Source: DASYXT01 sp035934555
GTDB taxonomy: Bacteria > Verrucomicrobiota > Verrucomicrobiia > Limisphaerales > UBA8199
Assembly: GCA_035934555.1 (NCBI GenBank)
Contig: DASYXT010000135.1
Location: 1 to 64,000 of the forward strand
Reading direction: 5' to 3'
Length of the DNA stretch: 64,000 bases
Shown here: piece after piece, positions 18,162-28,100 of the stretch
Position numbering within the stretch: the stretch's first letter is position 1
Layout: the number at the start of each line of letters is the position of its first letter
Position numbers and translations under genes: made by a program
Notes under the pieces: generated by a model
Seen by the model: only the letters and a program-made list of their open reading frames with translations
Databases searched by the model: none
Told to the model about the DNA's origin: nothing

Positions 18162-19553
18162 TCAGACCTGCGTCAGCCGCGCAGTGGAATCACCAAACCG
18201 TTCGAGGCCGGTGAGGCCCATGCGATCGGCCAGGCTGAGGAACAAGTTGCTGGCCGGTTGAGAACCAAACTTCAGATAACGGCCGGGAGTCAGGGTGCCG
18301 CCGCCGGCACCCGCAAGGATGATCGGCAGGTTGACGTGCGTATGGGCATTGCCATCGGCGTTTCCACCCCCGTACACCAGCATCGAGTTGTGTAACAGCG
18401 ATTGCCCATCGGCGTCCCTGGTTTGGTCCATTTTTTCCAGAAAGCGTGCCAACTGTTTGACGTACCAGAGGTCGATCTCGGCTACCTTCCGGATCTTCTC
18501 AGGGTCCTGGAAATGATGGGAGAGCTCGTGGTGGCCTTCGGGAACGCCAATGTCGGTAAAGGAACGGTTGCTGCCGTCATGCGCCAGCAGCAAGGTCGCC
18601 ACTCGGGTCGAATCGGTCTGGAACGCCAACACGAGCATATCAAACATGATCTGGATATGCTCGGCGTAGGTGGGCGGGATACCGGACGGCGCCTCGCATC
18701 GCGGATCTTTGCCGTCCCCGAGGGTTTCGGCGCGTTGGATTCGCGTTTCGACGTCGCGCACGCCGGTGAGGTACTGATCGAGTTTGTCGCGGTCGGGCGA
18801 ACTGAGCCGGCCTTGCATCTGCCGGGCATCCTGCAGGACGCAATCCAGGATGGACCGTTCCTGTTGCCGGCGGCGCTTGAGGTCCTCGGCGCGTTGCTTG
18901 GGCTCACCGGCGCCGAACAGCCGTTCGAACACCTGCCGCGGGTTGGCTTCCGGGGCCATCGGCGTTGTGGGGGAGCTCCAGGCCAGATTGTATTGATAGG
19001 CACACGAATAGCCCGAGTCGCACGAACCGGCATTGCGCCCCGGGTCGCATGTCAGTTCCAGGGAAGGAAAGCGCGTGAGACGGCCCACGTGGCGGGCGAT
19101 GACCTGGTCGATGGAGATGGCCGCGCGGATGTCGGTCGCACTCTTCTTGACGCGGACGCCGGTAAGGAAAGTTCCATTGGCGCGAGCGTGGTCGCCGCCG
19201 CCATCGGGACCGGCCATCGCATTGCGGTGGTCCAGGCCGCTGAGAATCTGCAAGCGCTGGCGAAACCGCTCGAGGGGTTTGAGTGTGTGATTCAACTGGA
19301 AGTTTGCCTCTTCTCCCTCTGGCCACCAGGCCGCGGGGATGGCGCCGTTGGGAAAATAAATAAAGGCGGTGCGCAAGGGGGCGCCGGAGGCGGTGGTGGC
19401 CAAAGCAGCGGGGCTGGTGCCGGCGAGCGCTTTGAGCGGCGCCAGCGACCCGAAGGCAGGCAAGGCAATGCAGGCACCCAGGCCGCGCAAGAACTGGCGG
19501 CGATTAAAACTCTGCGGCTGCTGCCAGGTGTGGGATGATAAGAGCGAGTTCAT
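18162..19553 (-). CDS. DUF1552 protein, Tat-exported
   Basis: A 463-residue DUF1552 protein of unknown biochemical role. The N-terminus has a twin-arginine signal (NRRQFLRGLGACIALPAF), so it is probably exported folded through Tat. Family-typical stretches include FPNGAIPAAWWP, LSGLDHRNA, LVYGGGNADGNAHTHVNLP and the final LADRMGLTGLERFGDS. It overlaps the DUF1592-type cytochrome gene by 4 bp (ATGA), the common arrangement in Planctomycetes and Verrucomicrobia where the two are encoded as a pair. A role in extracellular carbohydrate or redox metabolism is often suggested for this pair but not proven. Confidence 0.9.
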   Translation of the reverse strand: MNSLLSSHTWQQPQSFNRRQFLRGLGACIALPAFGSLAPLKALAGTSPAALATTASGAPLRTAFIYFPNGAIPAAWWPEGEEANFQLNHTLKPLERFRQRLQILSGLDHRNAMAGPDGGGDHARANGTFLTGVRVKKSATDIRAAISIDQVIARHVGRLTRFPSLELTCDPGRNAGSCDSGYSCAYQYNLAWSSPTTPMAPEANPRQVFERLFGAGEPKQRAEDLKRRRQQERSILDCVLQDARQMQGRLSSPDRDKLDQYLTGVRDVETRIQRAETLGDGKDPRCEAPSGIPPTYAEHIQIMFDMLVLAFQTDSTRVATLLLAHDGSNRSFTDIGVPEGHHELSHHFQDPEKIRKVAEIDLWYVKQLARFLEKMDQTRDADGQSLLHNSMLVYGGGNADGNAHTHVNLPIILAGAGGGTLTPGRYLKFGSQPASNLFLSLADRMGLTGLERFGDSTARLTQV

Positions 19554-21637
19554 GGCGAATGGGATTCTTCTTTGCCGAGACCAGTCGGGACCGAGGGGTT
19601 CTGGATTTTTTCAAAGGGAGCCGATTCGATAATGCCGGCGAGCAGCGCTGAAGAGCGCCCGCCGGATTTCTGAATGCGCGCAACAATCTGGTCCACGGTT
19701 TCCACATCATAATACTCCAAACCGCGCCCAAGCGCATATGTTAAGAATTTTTCGGTGAGGGTCCGGTAAAAATCGCCGGCATGGTCCTTCAGCAGGAGCT
19801 GCTTAAGCTCGTTCGGGTTTGTGAAGGATTCGCCTGTAATCAATTGGCCGGCGGTGTCCAGGGGCTGTTGGAACTCCGTGGTCCGCCACATGCCCAGCGC
19901 GTTAAAATTCTCGAAAGCCAGCCCCAACGGGTCCATGCGGTTGTGGCAGGAGGCGCACAGGGAGTTCTGACGGTGGAGGGCCAGCGTCTCGCGCAAGGTC
20001 GGGGTGTGATTGGTGAGGCCTTTGGCGGCGTCCTCCAGCGGCGGGAGATTGGGCGGGGGCGGTGGCACGGGCGTGCCCAGAATGTTCTCGAGAATAAACG
20101 CGCCGCGTTTCACCGGCGAGGTGCGCGTGGGATTGGAAGTCGTGACCAGAACCGTGCCTTCGGTCAATACGCCGCCCCGCGGGCTTCCGGGCGGCAAACG
20201 GACCAGCCGCATTTCCGGACCGAGCACGTTGGTCAGGCCGTATTGCCGCGCCAGCGGTTCGTTGAGGAAGGTGTAGTCGCTGTCCAGCAGCTCCAGCAAA
20301 GGGCGGTCCTGGTGCAGCACAAAGGAGAAAACCATCTCGGTTTCGCGCCGCATCGCCCGGCGCAGTTCACCGGTCAACTCGCCGGGAACCCGTTCCTCGA
20401 GGCGCCGCCGGAACTCCGCCCGCAACCGGCTGAGTTCTTCGCGTTCGGGCTGGGTGAGCTGGTCCTTGTTCTTGTCGCGCAATTCGCGCAAGCGCCGGCG
20501 GTTCGGTTCGAAGTCCGCGCTGGCCTTTTCTTCGCGCGCGAGAATGAAGCGTGCTTCGCTGGGCACGGTTTCGATATCGCGACCGCGCAGCCATTGGCCG
20601 GTGAAGTTCCGCACCAAACGGTCCGAACGGGGGTCCTTGAGCATGCGCTCCACCTGAGTGGCCAGATCTTTCCGCAAAGAACCCGAGGCGGCAAGGTGCA
20701 GCAATTCGTCATCGGGCATGGATGACCAAAGGAAATAGGAAAGACGCGATGCCAGCGAGAACTGGTCAACAAAAGCGTAGTGCTGGCGCGGGTTGGCCGG
20801 TTCCGCCGCTTCTTCGTGAAACAGAAAGTGCGGCGAGGCCAGCACCGCTATCATGGCTTCGGCGACGCCCGCTTCGAAGGTTTTGCCAGGCTGACGGTAG
20901 GTCGCTTCGGCCAGGTTGACGAGGCGCTCCAAGGTATCCGGCTCGACTGGCCGGCGAAAGGCCTTGCCGGCGAACGCTTCGAGCAGTTGACGCGCGTACT
21001 CTCGCCGGGCTGCGTCATCGGTGGGGGTGGCTCGGGGAAAAAAGTGCTCGTGCCCCCCGGGGTGAGTCCAGTTTTCTTGCACTTTCGTCATGATCTCATC
21101 TGCGGCGGTCAGGTACTTTTCCAGCAACATCGGGGGCAGCGTCAGCACCTGGCCAATGTTGTCGAAGCCAAAGCCGGTATCATCCGGGGGAAATTCCGAG
21201 AGAGCATCGAAGTCCACGCCCAGGAGGTCGTGGATGGTATTGCGGTATTCAACGCGGTTCAGGCGCCGGAGGGTGACCCGGCCGGGATTGGGATTGGCCG
21301 GATCGATGGCGAACACATCGCGCTTGATCCAGTGGAGCACTTGCGCCCGTTCATGGGTCGAGGGATGCGGCTTTTTGGCGGGGGGCATCAGCCCGGCGCG
21401 GAGCATTTTGAACGCACGCAGCCAAAGGTCACGGTTGTCCACCGCCGCCTGGTCGGAGGCGAATTCATCGAAGGCGACATTGCCTTTGTTAACGCCGTCG
21501 GCGTGGCAATCGAAGCAGTAGGTTTCCAGCAGCGGGCGAATGTGCTTGTGAAAATCCGCTGCACCCTGCGCCGGCCCAGCCGCTGCCAGAACCGGTGCCA
21601 GACAAGCAAGCACGTAAATGGGCAGACGCATCGGCAT
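19550..21637 (-). CDS. Planctomycete-type cytochrome with DUF1587/1595/1592/1588/1585 domains
   Basis: A 695-residue secreted c-type cytochrome-like protein. The signal peptide is followed by a PSCyt1-like haem site (CFDCHADG). Next come a DUF1587 segment (LRRLNRVEYRNTIHDLLG, about residues 124-141), DUF1595/DUF1592 segments (SRLSYFLWSSMPDDELL), DUF1588 (PTRTSPVKRGAFILENILG) and DUF1585, including a second CxxCH (CASCHNRMDPLGLAFENF). It lies directly upstream of, and overlaps, the DUF1552 gene on the same strand. The two probably form one periplasmic or surface unit. Domain order is complete and no truncation is visible. Confidence 0.92.
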   Translation of the reverse strand: MPMRLPIYVLACLAPVLAAAGPAQGAADFHKHIRPLLETYCFDCHADGVNKGNVAFDEFASDQAAVDNRDLWLRAFKMLRAGLMPPAKKPHPSTHERAQVLHWIKRDVFAIDPANPNPGRVTLRRLNRVEYRNTIHDLLGVDFDALSEFPPDDTGFGFDNIGQVLTLPPMLLEKYLTAADEIMTKVQENWTHPGGHEHFFPRATPTDDAARREYARQLLEAFAGKAFRRPVEPDTLERLVNLAEATYRQPGKTFEAGVAEAMIAVLASPHFLFHEEAAEPANPRQHYAFVDQFSLASRLSYFLWSSMPDDELLHLAASGSLRKDLATQVERMLKDPRSDRLVRNFTGQWLRGRDIETVPSEARFILAREEKASADFEPNRRRLRELRDKNKDQLTQPEREELSRLRAEFRRRLEERVPGELTGELRRAMRRETEMVFSFVLHQDRPLLELLDSDYTFLNEPLARQYGLTNVLGPEMRLVRLPPGSPRGGVLTEGTVLVTTSNPTRTSPVKRGAFILENILGTPVPPPPPNLPPLEDAAKGLTNHTPTLRETLALHRQNSLCASCHNRMDPLGLAFENFNALGMWRTTEFQQPLDTAGQLITGESFTNPNELKQLLLKDHAGDFYRTLTEKFLTYALGRGLEYYDVETVDQIVARIQKSGGRSSALLAGIIESAPFEKIQNPSVPTGLGKEESHSP

Positions 21638-21745
21638 GGCTACCGGGTCAACTTAGCATCATCTATTCCGGTGTCGCAACTACGGTTCTAATGAATCCAA
21701 TGAATCGTGGTGCAATGCGCGCCGGGTTCTGCTAAGTGGTAAGCC

Positions 21746-22720
21746 ATGCCACGCCACTTGGTTTTTTCTTTGCTGCTGATGCTCTGGTTGCCAACGCCGC
21801 ACACCCTGGCCGCCGCAACCGATGACGTGTACCGACTCGGGCCGGATTCCCAACCTCACGATGGGGTGCCCCGGGGAAAAGTCCTCGGGCCGCTGACGTT
21901 GGCCAGCCATATTTTCACGAACACCACCCGCCACTACTGGATTTATGTTCCGGCCCAATACACTCCCGGCCGGCCGGCGTGCTTGATGATTTTTCAGGAT
22001 GGCCACGCCTTCGTCAGCCTCGACGGCGCTTACCGCATCCCTTATGTCTTCGATAACCTGATCTATCGTAGGGAAATGCCGGTGACGATTGGCGTCTTCA
22101 TCAATCCCGGCCATACCCCCGAGCAGGCGGAGTCCAGCGCCAGCAACTGGGGTGACTCCATTAATAACCGGCCGGCCGAATACAATGAGCTCAATGATCG
22201 CTACGCCCGGATGATTATCGAGGAACTGCTGCCGACGCTCGAAAAGGATTACACCCTCTCAAAAAACCCGGATGACCGCGCGATGGCCGGCGCCAGTTCC
22301 GGAGCCATTTGCGCTTTTACGGTCGCCTGGCAGCGGCCCGATCAGTTCCGCAAGGTCATCAGCACCATTGGCAGTTTCGTAAACCTTCGCGGCGGCCAGG
22401 TTTATCCGGACCTCATCGGTCGCAGCGAGCACAAGCCCCTGCGCGTTTTCCTCCAGGACGGCCTTAACGACAATCGCGGGCGCGGCCGCAACAACACGGG
22501 CCCGTATAATGCGGAACGCGACTGGCACGCCCAGAATATTAAAATGGCCGCTGCACTCACTGAAAAAGGCTACGACGTCAATTACTGCTGGGGTATCGGC
22601 ACACACTCGAACAAACGGGGCGGCGCGATAATGCCCGAAATGCTTCGCTGGCTCTGGCGCGATTACCCTCGTCGGGATGATCCCATGGACGACAGCAACC
22701 GTGGCTTATTCGTCCCGTAA
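21746..22720 (+). CDS. Secreted alpha/beta-hydrolase esterase (enterochelin-esterase/CE1-like)
   Basis: A 324-residue exported esterase. After a signal peptide (residues 1-23) come an early beta-sandwich-like stretch and an alpha/beta-hydrolase core with YWIYVPAQY, the nucleophile elbow GASSGA (Ser near residue 185), an Asp in FLQDGLND and a His in GTHSNKRGG. These three fit a Ser-Asp-His triad. Similarity is to the putative-esterase family that includes feruloyl and acetyl-xylan esterases as well as Fes. In this glycosidase-rich setting a de-esterifying role on polysaccharides is more likely than siderophore hydrolysis, but substrate cannot be read from sequence. Confidence 0.85.
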   Translation: MPRHLVFSLLLMLWLPTPHTLAAATDDVYRLGPDSQPHDGVPRGKVLGPLTLASHIFTNTTRHYWIYVPAQYTPGRPACLMIFQDGHAFVSLDGAYRIPYVFDNLIYRREMPVTIGVFINPGHTPEQAESSASNWGDSINNRPAEYNELNDRYARMIIEELLPTLEKDYTLSKNPDDRAMAGASSGAICAFTVAWQRPDQFRKVISTIGSFVNLRGGQVYPDLIGRSEHKPLRVFLQDGLNDNRGRGRNNTGPYNAERDWHAQNIKMAAALTEKGYDVNYCWGIGTHSNKRGGAIMPEMLRWLWRDYPRRDDPMDDSNRGLFVP

Positions 22721-22810
22721 CCTTAGGAGTAGAAAATCAAGCCAGAGCTTTTGCTGCTCGGCTCCCGGAGCTGATGGTCCGGCGCGACGTAACGCGACGT
22801 GTGACCGGGC

Positions 22811-23464
22811 CTAGTGGTTTCCTCCGGCAGAAATGAAGTTGACCGTCTTGGAAACCGGTGTGGTGCCCGACTTGAGCCCAACCGTCAGCGGAAAGTAGGC
22901 CGGGTAGGTCTGCTGTAATTTGAAGTACCCGGACTGTGGCGCGGCTCCCGACGGAAGCAGACCCCCCAGTACGGCGAGGATGCCGCCGGGAGAAAACGTG
23001 AGCTGAAAAGTACCGCTGGCGTCCAGCGTCACATTTGTTATGGCGCTCCAGTTCGTCAGGTCAAAGCTTTCCAAAACATTGTACTGATAGCCTGCGGGAC
23101 CCAACCCGTTGAGCTGGAATCCCCCGCCCGGCGTGAGAGCTATTTGCAGGGACGCGGCGGCGATATTGGTTGGCTCATAACTGACCTCGTTGGAAAAGAT
23201 GCTCTCCAACCCGATGTTGTCATAGGCCGTCGCGGCGAAAAAATAGGTAGTCCCATCCACGAGATTGGTGAGGGTGGCATTGGTCGCGTTGCCGACATCC
23301 ACCATGTTAGTGTAGGTTCCGCTTGCAACCCCCTGGTAGATGCGATACCCGGCGACATTTGTGCCGACGCTTGGATTCCATGCCAGAGTCACATTAGCGG
23401 CTGACGCCGCGCTGACCAGCCCGAGAGCAACACCAACTGCAATCCCAAAAACTTTCCCCCTCAT
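22811..23464 (-). CDS. Secreted fibronectin type III protein
   Basis: A small exported protein of about 217 residues. The ATG at 23464 precedes the signal peptide (RGKVFGIAVGVALGLVSAASA); the longer frame to 23503 would add polar residues. One Fn3 domain (about 22-115) shows NVTLAWNPS, GYRIYQGVASGTY and TTYFFAATAYD. It is followed by a beta-rich domain with VLESFDLTNWSAITNV, the same fold pattern as the C-terminal modules of the PQQ and LamG giants in this window. There is no catalytic motif; it may bind glycans or act as a surface adhesin. Confidence 0.8.
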   Translation of the reverse strand: MRGKVFGIAVGVALGLVSAASAANVTLAWNPSVGTNVAGYRIYQGVASGTYTNMVDVGNATNATLTNLVDGTTYFFAATAYDNIGLESIFSNEVSYEPTNIAAASLQIALTPGGGFQLNGLGPAGYQYNVLESFDLTNWSAITNVTLDASGTFQLTFSPGGILAVLGGLLPSGAAPQSGYFKLQQTYPAYFPLTVGLKSGTTPVSKTVNFISAGGNH

Positions 23465-24020
23465 AATCCAGACTCTGCTGCCCGACAAATCTCGATTCGC
23501 CAAACCTGTCCCGAATTATGAATCCAGGGGCCACCAACCGCTGCTGTCGAGTAACCAACTTTCTCGGAGGCAAATTAGCTTTCCTCCGTACGGGCTCAAG
23601 TGGGGTGTTTTGATTCGGGTGCGTGACCCTCGTCAGTACGGGGTGGGCATCCCCAGGTTGCTGCGCTATTTATAAACCCACTATGCGGGACACCGACGCG
23701 GCGCACAGACAAAGCCGCAGCATGGGAAACTTTGGGGCATAAGCGATTACGACATTCTGTGCGAGCCTGGTACCGTTCGTGCTGGCGATTTGTGGCGCTT
23801 TTTCCTAATTATTCGTTTTCGTGACACCAGCCCCAGTGAGCAATATCTGCAGGGAGGCGCGGGATCCAATGAGCAACGTTTGCGCAGCTATCGCGGCGGT
23901 TGAATGGATTCTCTTCCGGTTCCCCCGCCAATACCTCGTGAGGCCGCGTTGGTCTTGTTCCTGCTGACGGATGGCAGCGGAAACAACAAGCACCTGATTT
24001 GAACCGCAAGGGAACAACTT
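23465..24020. other. Intergenic stretch with short hairpins
   Basis: No credible gene is seen between the Fn3 gene and the secretin-N0-like gene. CGGAGG..TCCTCCG around 23564-23588 forms a hairpin with a loop of about eleven bases. No known riboswitch signature was recognised. The short frames on both strands lack protein features. Confidence 0.4.
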
Positions 24021-24338
24021 ATGAAAAGCACGCCCCAAACCGCCTCGCTATGTGAATGCGCTCAGGTGAATTTAAATTTCCGAAATGTGCGACTCGAAAC
24101 AGTTCTGAACCATTTGCACCAATCAGCCGGCCTGCCGATCGCGATCAAGGGGAATGTGCAGATGGAACGCACCATTGACTTGTGGCACGACCAGCCGGTC
24201 ACGTTGGCCGAGGCGCTCTCGCTGTTGAGGCAGCGCTTGATGGCTCTGGGCTGCACACTGATTCAGAAGGGGGCTGTGTTTAGTATCATCGGCATCGAAG
24301 AGGCGAAGAAGACCTGCATTGCCCTTCCGGCGATCTAG
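24021..24338 (+). CDS. Stand-alone secretin N0/STN-like domain protein
   Basis: A 105-residue protein. Residues about 15-90 match the STN/N0 fold found at the N-terminus of secretins (GspD, PilQ) and TonB-dependent receptors: VNLNFRNVRLETVLNHLH, then a turn, then VTLAEALSLLRQRL and GAVFSIIG. Unlike those proteins it has no secretin barrel and no clear signal peptide. It may be a cytosolic or cryptically exported partner of a type II or type IV pilus system, or a relic. A purine-rich AAGGGA sits about 10 bp upstream of the ATG. The pseudopilin-like gene at 24384-25151 is convergent. Confidence 0.65.
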   Translation: MKSTPQTASLCECAQVNLNFRNVRLETVLNHLHQSAGLPIAIKGNVQMERTIDLWHDQPVTLAEALSLLRQRLMALGCTLIQKGAVFSIIGIEEAKKTCIALPAI

Positions 24339-24383
24339 CCCGAGCTCGCCCCAATGGGAGATGGGGCTGAATAGGTGTCGGCG

Positions 24384-25151
24384 CTAAGGCTTATGCAGAT
24401 TCACGTTTGGCGGGCTGAAAGTACGTGAATATTTCAACCGCTCGGAGTGGCCGTCGCAGAAAATATACACGGCACTATCCGTGTGGCGGTGGGTTTGAAT
24501 CGCACCGGTCCACTCATCCATGTCATCTTCCGGGGCCTGGGGGTTAGTCGGCGGATAAAACCATGGCTTGTAACTGTCGTCCGCAAACGGCTCGGCGTAC
24601 GGGTTCTGATTAGCCACGCTGCGGCGCTCGGCAAAAATGGTCGTAGTGGACGGGCTGCGAACCGCGGAGTCTTTCATTCCCCAAAGGAAGTAGCCGTTGA
24701 CGAGGTACGAAACAAGCCAAGGGCCGCCCGGATTGTAAATTGTCGGGCCCAGCGGATCGAACGGGTTCGGATCCGCTGGACAAGCGAACACTCTTTGCCG
24801 CGGGAGGCTTTCGTTCTGCGTGTTCAAAGAGCAAATGAAAGGCAGCAAAGGCACAAACACTGACCCCAGATCGGGATCCTCGATGCTGCCGTCGGCGTCG
24901 TCTTTTTCAGGGTCGTTATCTGTTCGTTTGGTCTGGGGAAAAATGTCCTGGTTTTCCAGGACGTACAACCTGGTTGCGACGCCGATCTGGCGCATGTTCG
25001 GTAAACACGCCGTGGTTTTGGCGGTCGCTTTTGCGCGGCTTAAAGCAGGGAGCAGCAAGGTCGCCAGAATCGCTATAATCGCGATGACCACCAGCAGTTC
25101 AACCAACGTGAAAGCGGCACTCCGCGGACGGCTTTGGGTCGCGCAAATCAT
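24384..25151 (-). CDS. Pseudopilin-like protein with prepilin N-terminus and DGH motif
   Basis: A 255-residue protein with a class III-type prepilin signal: a short basic leader, then FTLVELLVVIAIIAILATLL with Glu at +5. Prepilin peptidase would cut before the Phe. The C-terminal part contains FCDGHSERLKY, the DGH-type motif that marks the large family of such proteins in Planctomycetes and Verrucomicrobia (often annotated DUF1559 or H-X9-DG). They are presumed type II-like pseudopilins or surface filaments; function is not known. Its paralog is at 45591-46445. Confidence 0.85.
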   Translation of the reverse strand: MICATQSRPRSAAFTLVELLVVIAIIAILATLLLPALSRAKATAKTTACLPNMRQIGVATRLYVLENQDIFPQTKRTDNDPEKDDADGSIEDPDLGSVFVPLLPFICSLNTQNESLPRQRVFACPADPNPFDPLGPTIYNPGGPWLVSYLVNGYFLWGMKDSAVRSPSTTTIFAERRSVANQNPYAEPFADDSYKPWFYPPTNPQAPEDDMDEWTGAIQTHRHTDSAVYIFCDGHSERLKYSRTFSPPNVNLHKP

Positions 25152-25177
25152 AGCGTCAGCCCAATAAGTCAGCCCCC

Positions 25178-28100
25178 TCAGTCGCGCTCTTCTCTTTCAG
25201 GTGCGGTGAATTGGCGGCCGAAAAACATGCCGAACCCTCGCTGGAGGTCGGCGCTCGAAACGGAATCCTCGGCGAGCTTGACTGGGCCAGTGGGGATCGG
25301 TTCGAGTTTCCTGCGGCCGAGGTCAGGGGCCAGATTTGGGACCTGGCTTCCGAATAGTCCGTTGAGTTCCTGCTCGACGTCGGAGAGTTCGCGGGACAGG
25401 ACATCAATTCGGTCGAGCTGGTATTTGGAAGGCCGGCCTTCCCAGGACATCAGCGCGCCGTACAGAAAGTCCGCATGCTCCCGGAGCCGCTCCTCGCCCG
25501 TGATCGCCCCGCCTTCCTTGGTCGCCACAATCTTCTTTCTGAGCTCTTCGACTTTGGTAGCGAAGTCACCCAGGCGCCGCTTCAGTTCGTCCTTGCCGGG
25601 CAACTTATCCGCATCGGCCAGGGCGACGTTGCGGGCGGCCTCCATGCGCCCGACAATCCCGCTCATCCTGCCGAAAAGGGCATGGACCTTCATGGCCGCG
25701 TCGAACTGAGCCTTTCTGTCGGCGAGATGATAAGGGGCGCGGCGGTCGAGCTCGATCTGCAGAGGCGCGGTAAGCTTCTCGTTGCCAGAGGTCAGTCGGA
25801 CAGTGTATGTGCCAGGCAGAACGTGCGGGCCCTGAGAAGAGTTGAAAACAATCTGGGCGGCCGGGGGAACGTGGGGCGGAGACTCGCGCATGGACCACAC
25901 GACGCGATTGATGCCGCGGTGTTTGCTCGCAGGGATGGAATCAAGCGCCTTGCCGTCGGGGCCGAGCACCTCGAGTTTCAAGGGGCCAAAGAGATGACGA
26001 GTGCCGAGGTAGTAAGCGACGGCTGCGCCGCTGACGGGGTTTTCGCCGATGAATTTCGCGTCGCCATTCACGCCGCCGCCCGCGCCACCCATCCTTTGCT
26101 GCGTTGGCCGCACCGCCAGGAAAGACGCGGAGCGGCAGAGCACGGCCTCAGAAAGGGTCCGTAATGGTGAGAGGTCATCGATGATCCAAATGCCCCGGCC
26201 ATGTGTGGCCACGACCAGGTCGCCAGCCCTCGCCTGCACCGCCAGGTCGCGCACCGCCACGGCTGGGAACTTATTCGGCTTGAACTCCGCCCAATGCGCT
26301 CCGGCGTCAATACTGATCCAGAGACCAAATTCAGTCCCAACGAACAGGATTGAACGGCTCACAGCGTCTTCCCGTATGACATGGGCGTAACCTCGCAAAC
26401 CCTGGTCCGGTCCGGCTATGCGGGTCCAGGTGCGGCCGTAGTTCGAGGTGCGATAGACCCAGGCGTCCATATCGCCAAAGGTATGGCGATCAAAGGTGGC
26501 GTAGGCCACCGCTGGATCAAAGCGGCTGGCCTCAACGCAGGTAACCCAGGAGTTTGCAGGAAGTCCCGCGATGTTCTTCACGAGGTTAGTCCAGGTCCGG
26601 CCGTTATTGGTCGTCAGTTGCAGGTTGCCATCGTCTGTCCCAACCCAGATAACGCGGCTGTTTCGCGGGGATTCGCTGATCGAAGAAATGCTGGTGTGCA
26701 TCTCGGCCTCTGAGTTGTCCACGGTGATGCCCCCTGACTCCTCCTGTTTTTGTTTTTTTGGATCGTTGGTGGACAGGTCCGGTGAAATGCGCTGCCAGTT
26801 ATCGCCGCGATCGGTCGAGCGGAAGAGGAACTGCGCGCCTATGTAAAGCGTGCCGCGGCGGGTTGGGCTGATATGAATCGGCGTGTTCCAACTGAACCGC
26901 AGCTTCTCGTTATAACCTGCCTTGGGCTGAATATCGCGAGCGGAGTGGGTGCGGCGGTCGATTCGCCCGATGTACCCGCCCTGGCTCTCAGCATAGACGG
27001 TGTCAGGGTCGGCGGGGTCAATCGCGGTGCAGAACCCATCGCCGCCGTAGAGGGCCTCCCAGCGATCGTTGGAGATTCCACCGGGATAGTCAGTATCGCC
27101 AACCCATGAGCCGTTATCCTGCAGGCCGCCATAGACATGGTACGGATCGGCCGCATCAACCGTCACGTGATAGAACTGGGCAATGGGCAGATTATCCCCT
27201 TTCCACCAGCGATTACCACCGTCATAAGAAAGCCATAACCCTCCGTCATCACCACCGATGATGTGCTTCGGGTTTTCGGGATCAATCCAGATGTCATGCC
27301 AGTCCCCGTGTGAGCCGCCGGACGTCCCGGAGAAGCTTCTTCCGCCGTCCTCGCTCACGATCACCCCCAGGTTCATCTTGAACACGCGCTGGGAGTTCTT
27401 CGGATCAACCACCAGCCGCGCAAAATAGAACGGGCGCCAGACCATGTTGCGGCTCTTGTCGCGCGCCTCCCAGGTCTTGCCGCCATCTGCGGAGTAGTAG
27501 AGCGCAGAATCCTTACATTCAATAAAGGCATAGACAATCTTTGGATCGGATGGGGCGAAAGTGACTTCGACGCGCCCCCAGGGCTTCGCCGGCAAACCGG
27601 AGGAGTCAGCGCTCAGCTCCGTCCAGGTTTCCCCTCCGTCAGCCGAACGGAACAGCCCGCTGCCACTTGGAGCGTCCGGGCCATCGCCGCCCGAACGGAA
27701 CGTCCAGCCTTTTCTGCGGAAATCCCACAGGCCGGCCAGCATGACATCCGGGTTGGACGGATCGAGTGTTACCGAGGCACAACCCGTTGAGGCGTTGGGG
27801 CCCTTCAGGACCAGCCTCCAGGTTTTGCCGCCGTCGCTCGTCTTGTACAGGCCGCGGTCGGTGCTATCGCTCCACAGTTTGCCCGGCACACACGCATAGA
27901 CTATGTCGGAGTTGGACGGGTGAACGGCGATTTTGCTTATCCGCTCCGAGTTGGGCAAACCCATATATTGCCAGCTCTCCCCGTCGTCGGTGGATTTGTA
28001 AATGCCGTTGCCGATGGAGACGGAATTGCGCGTCCAGCCTTCACCCGTGCCGACCCAGACGATTTTTTCGTCCGAGGGAGCCAGGGCGATGGCTCCGATA

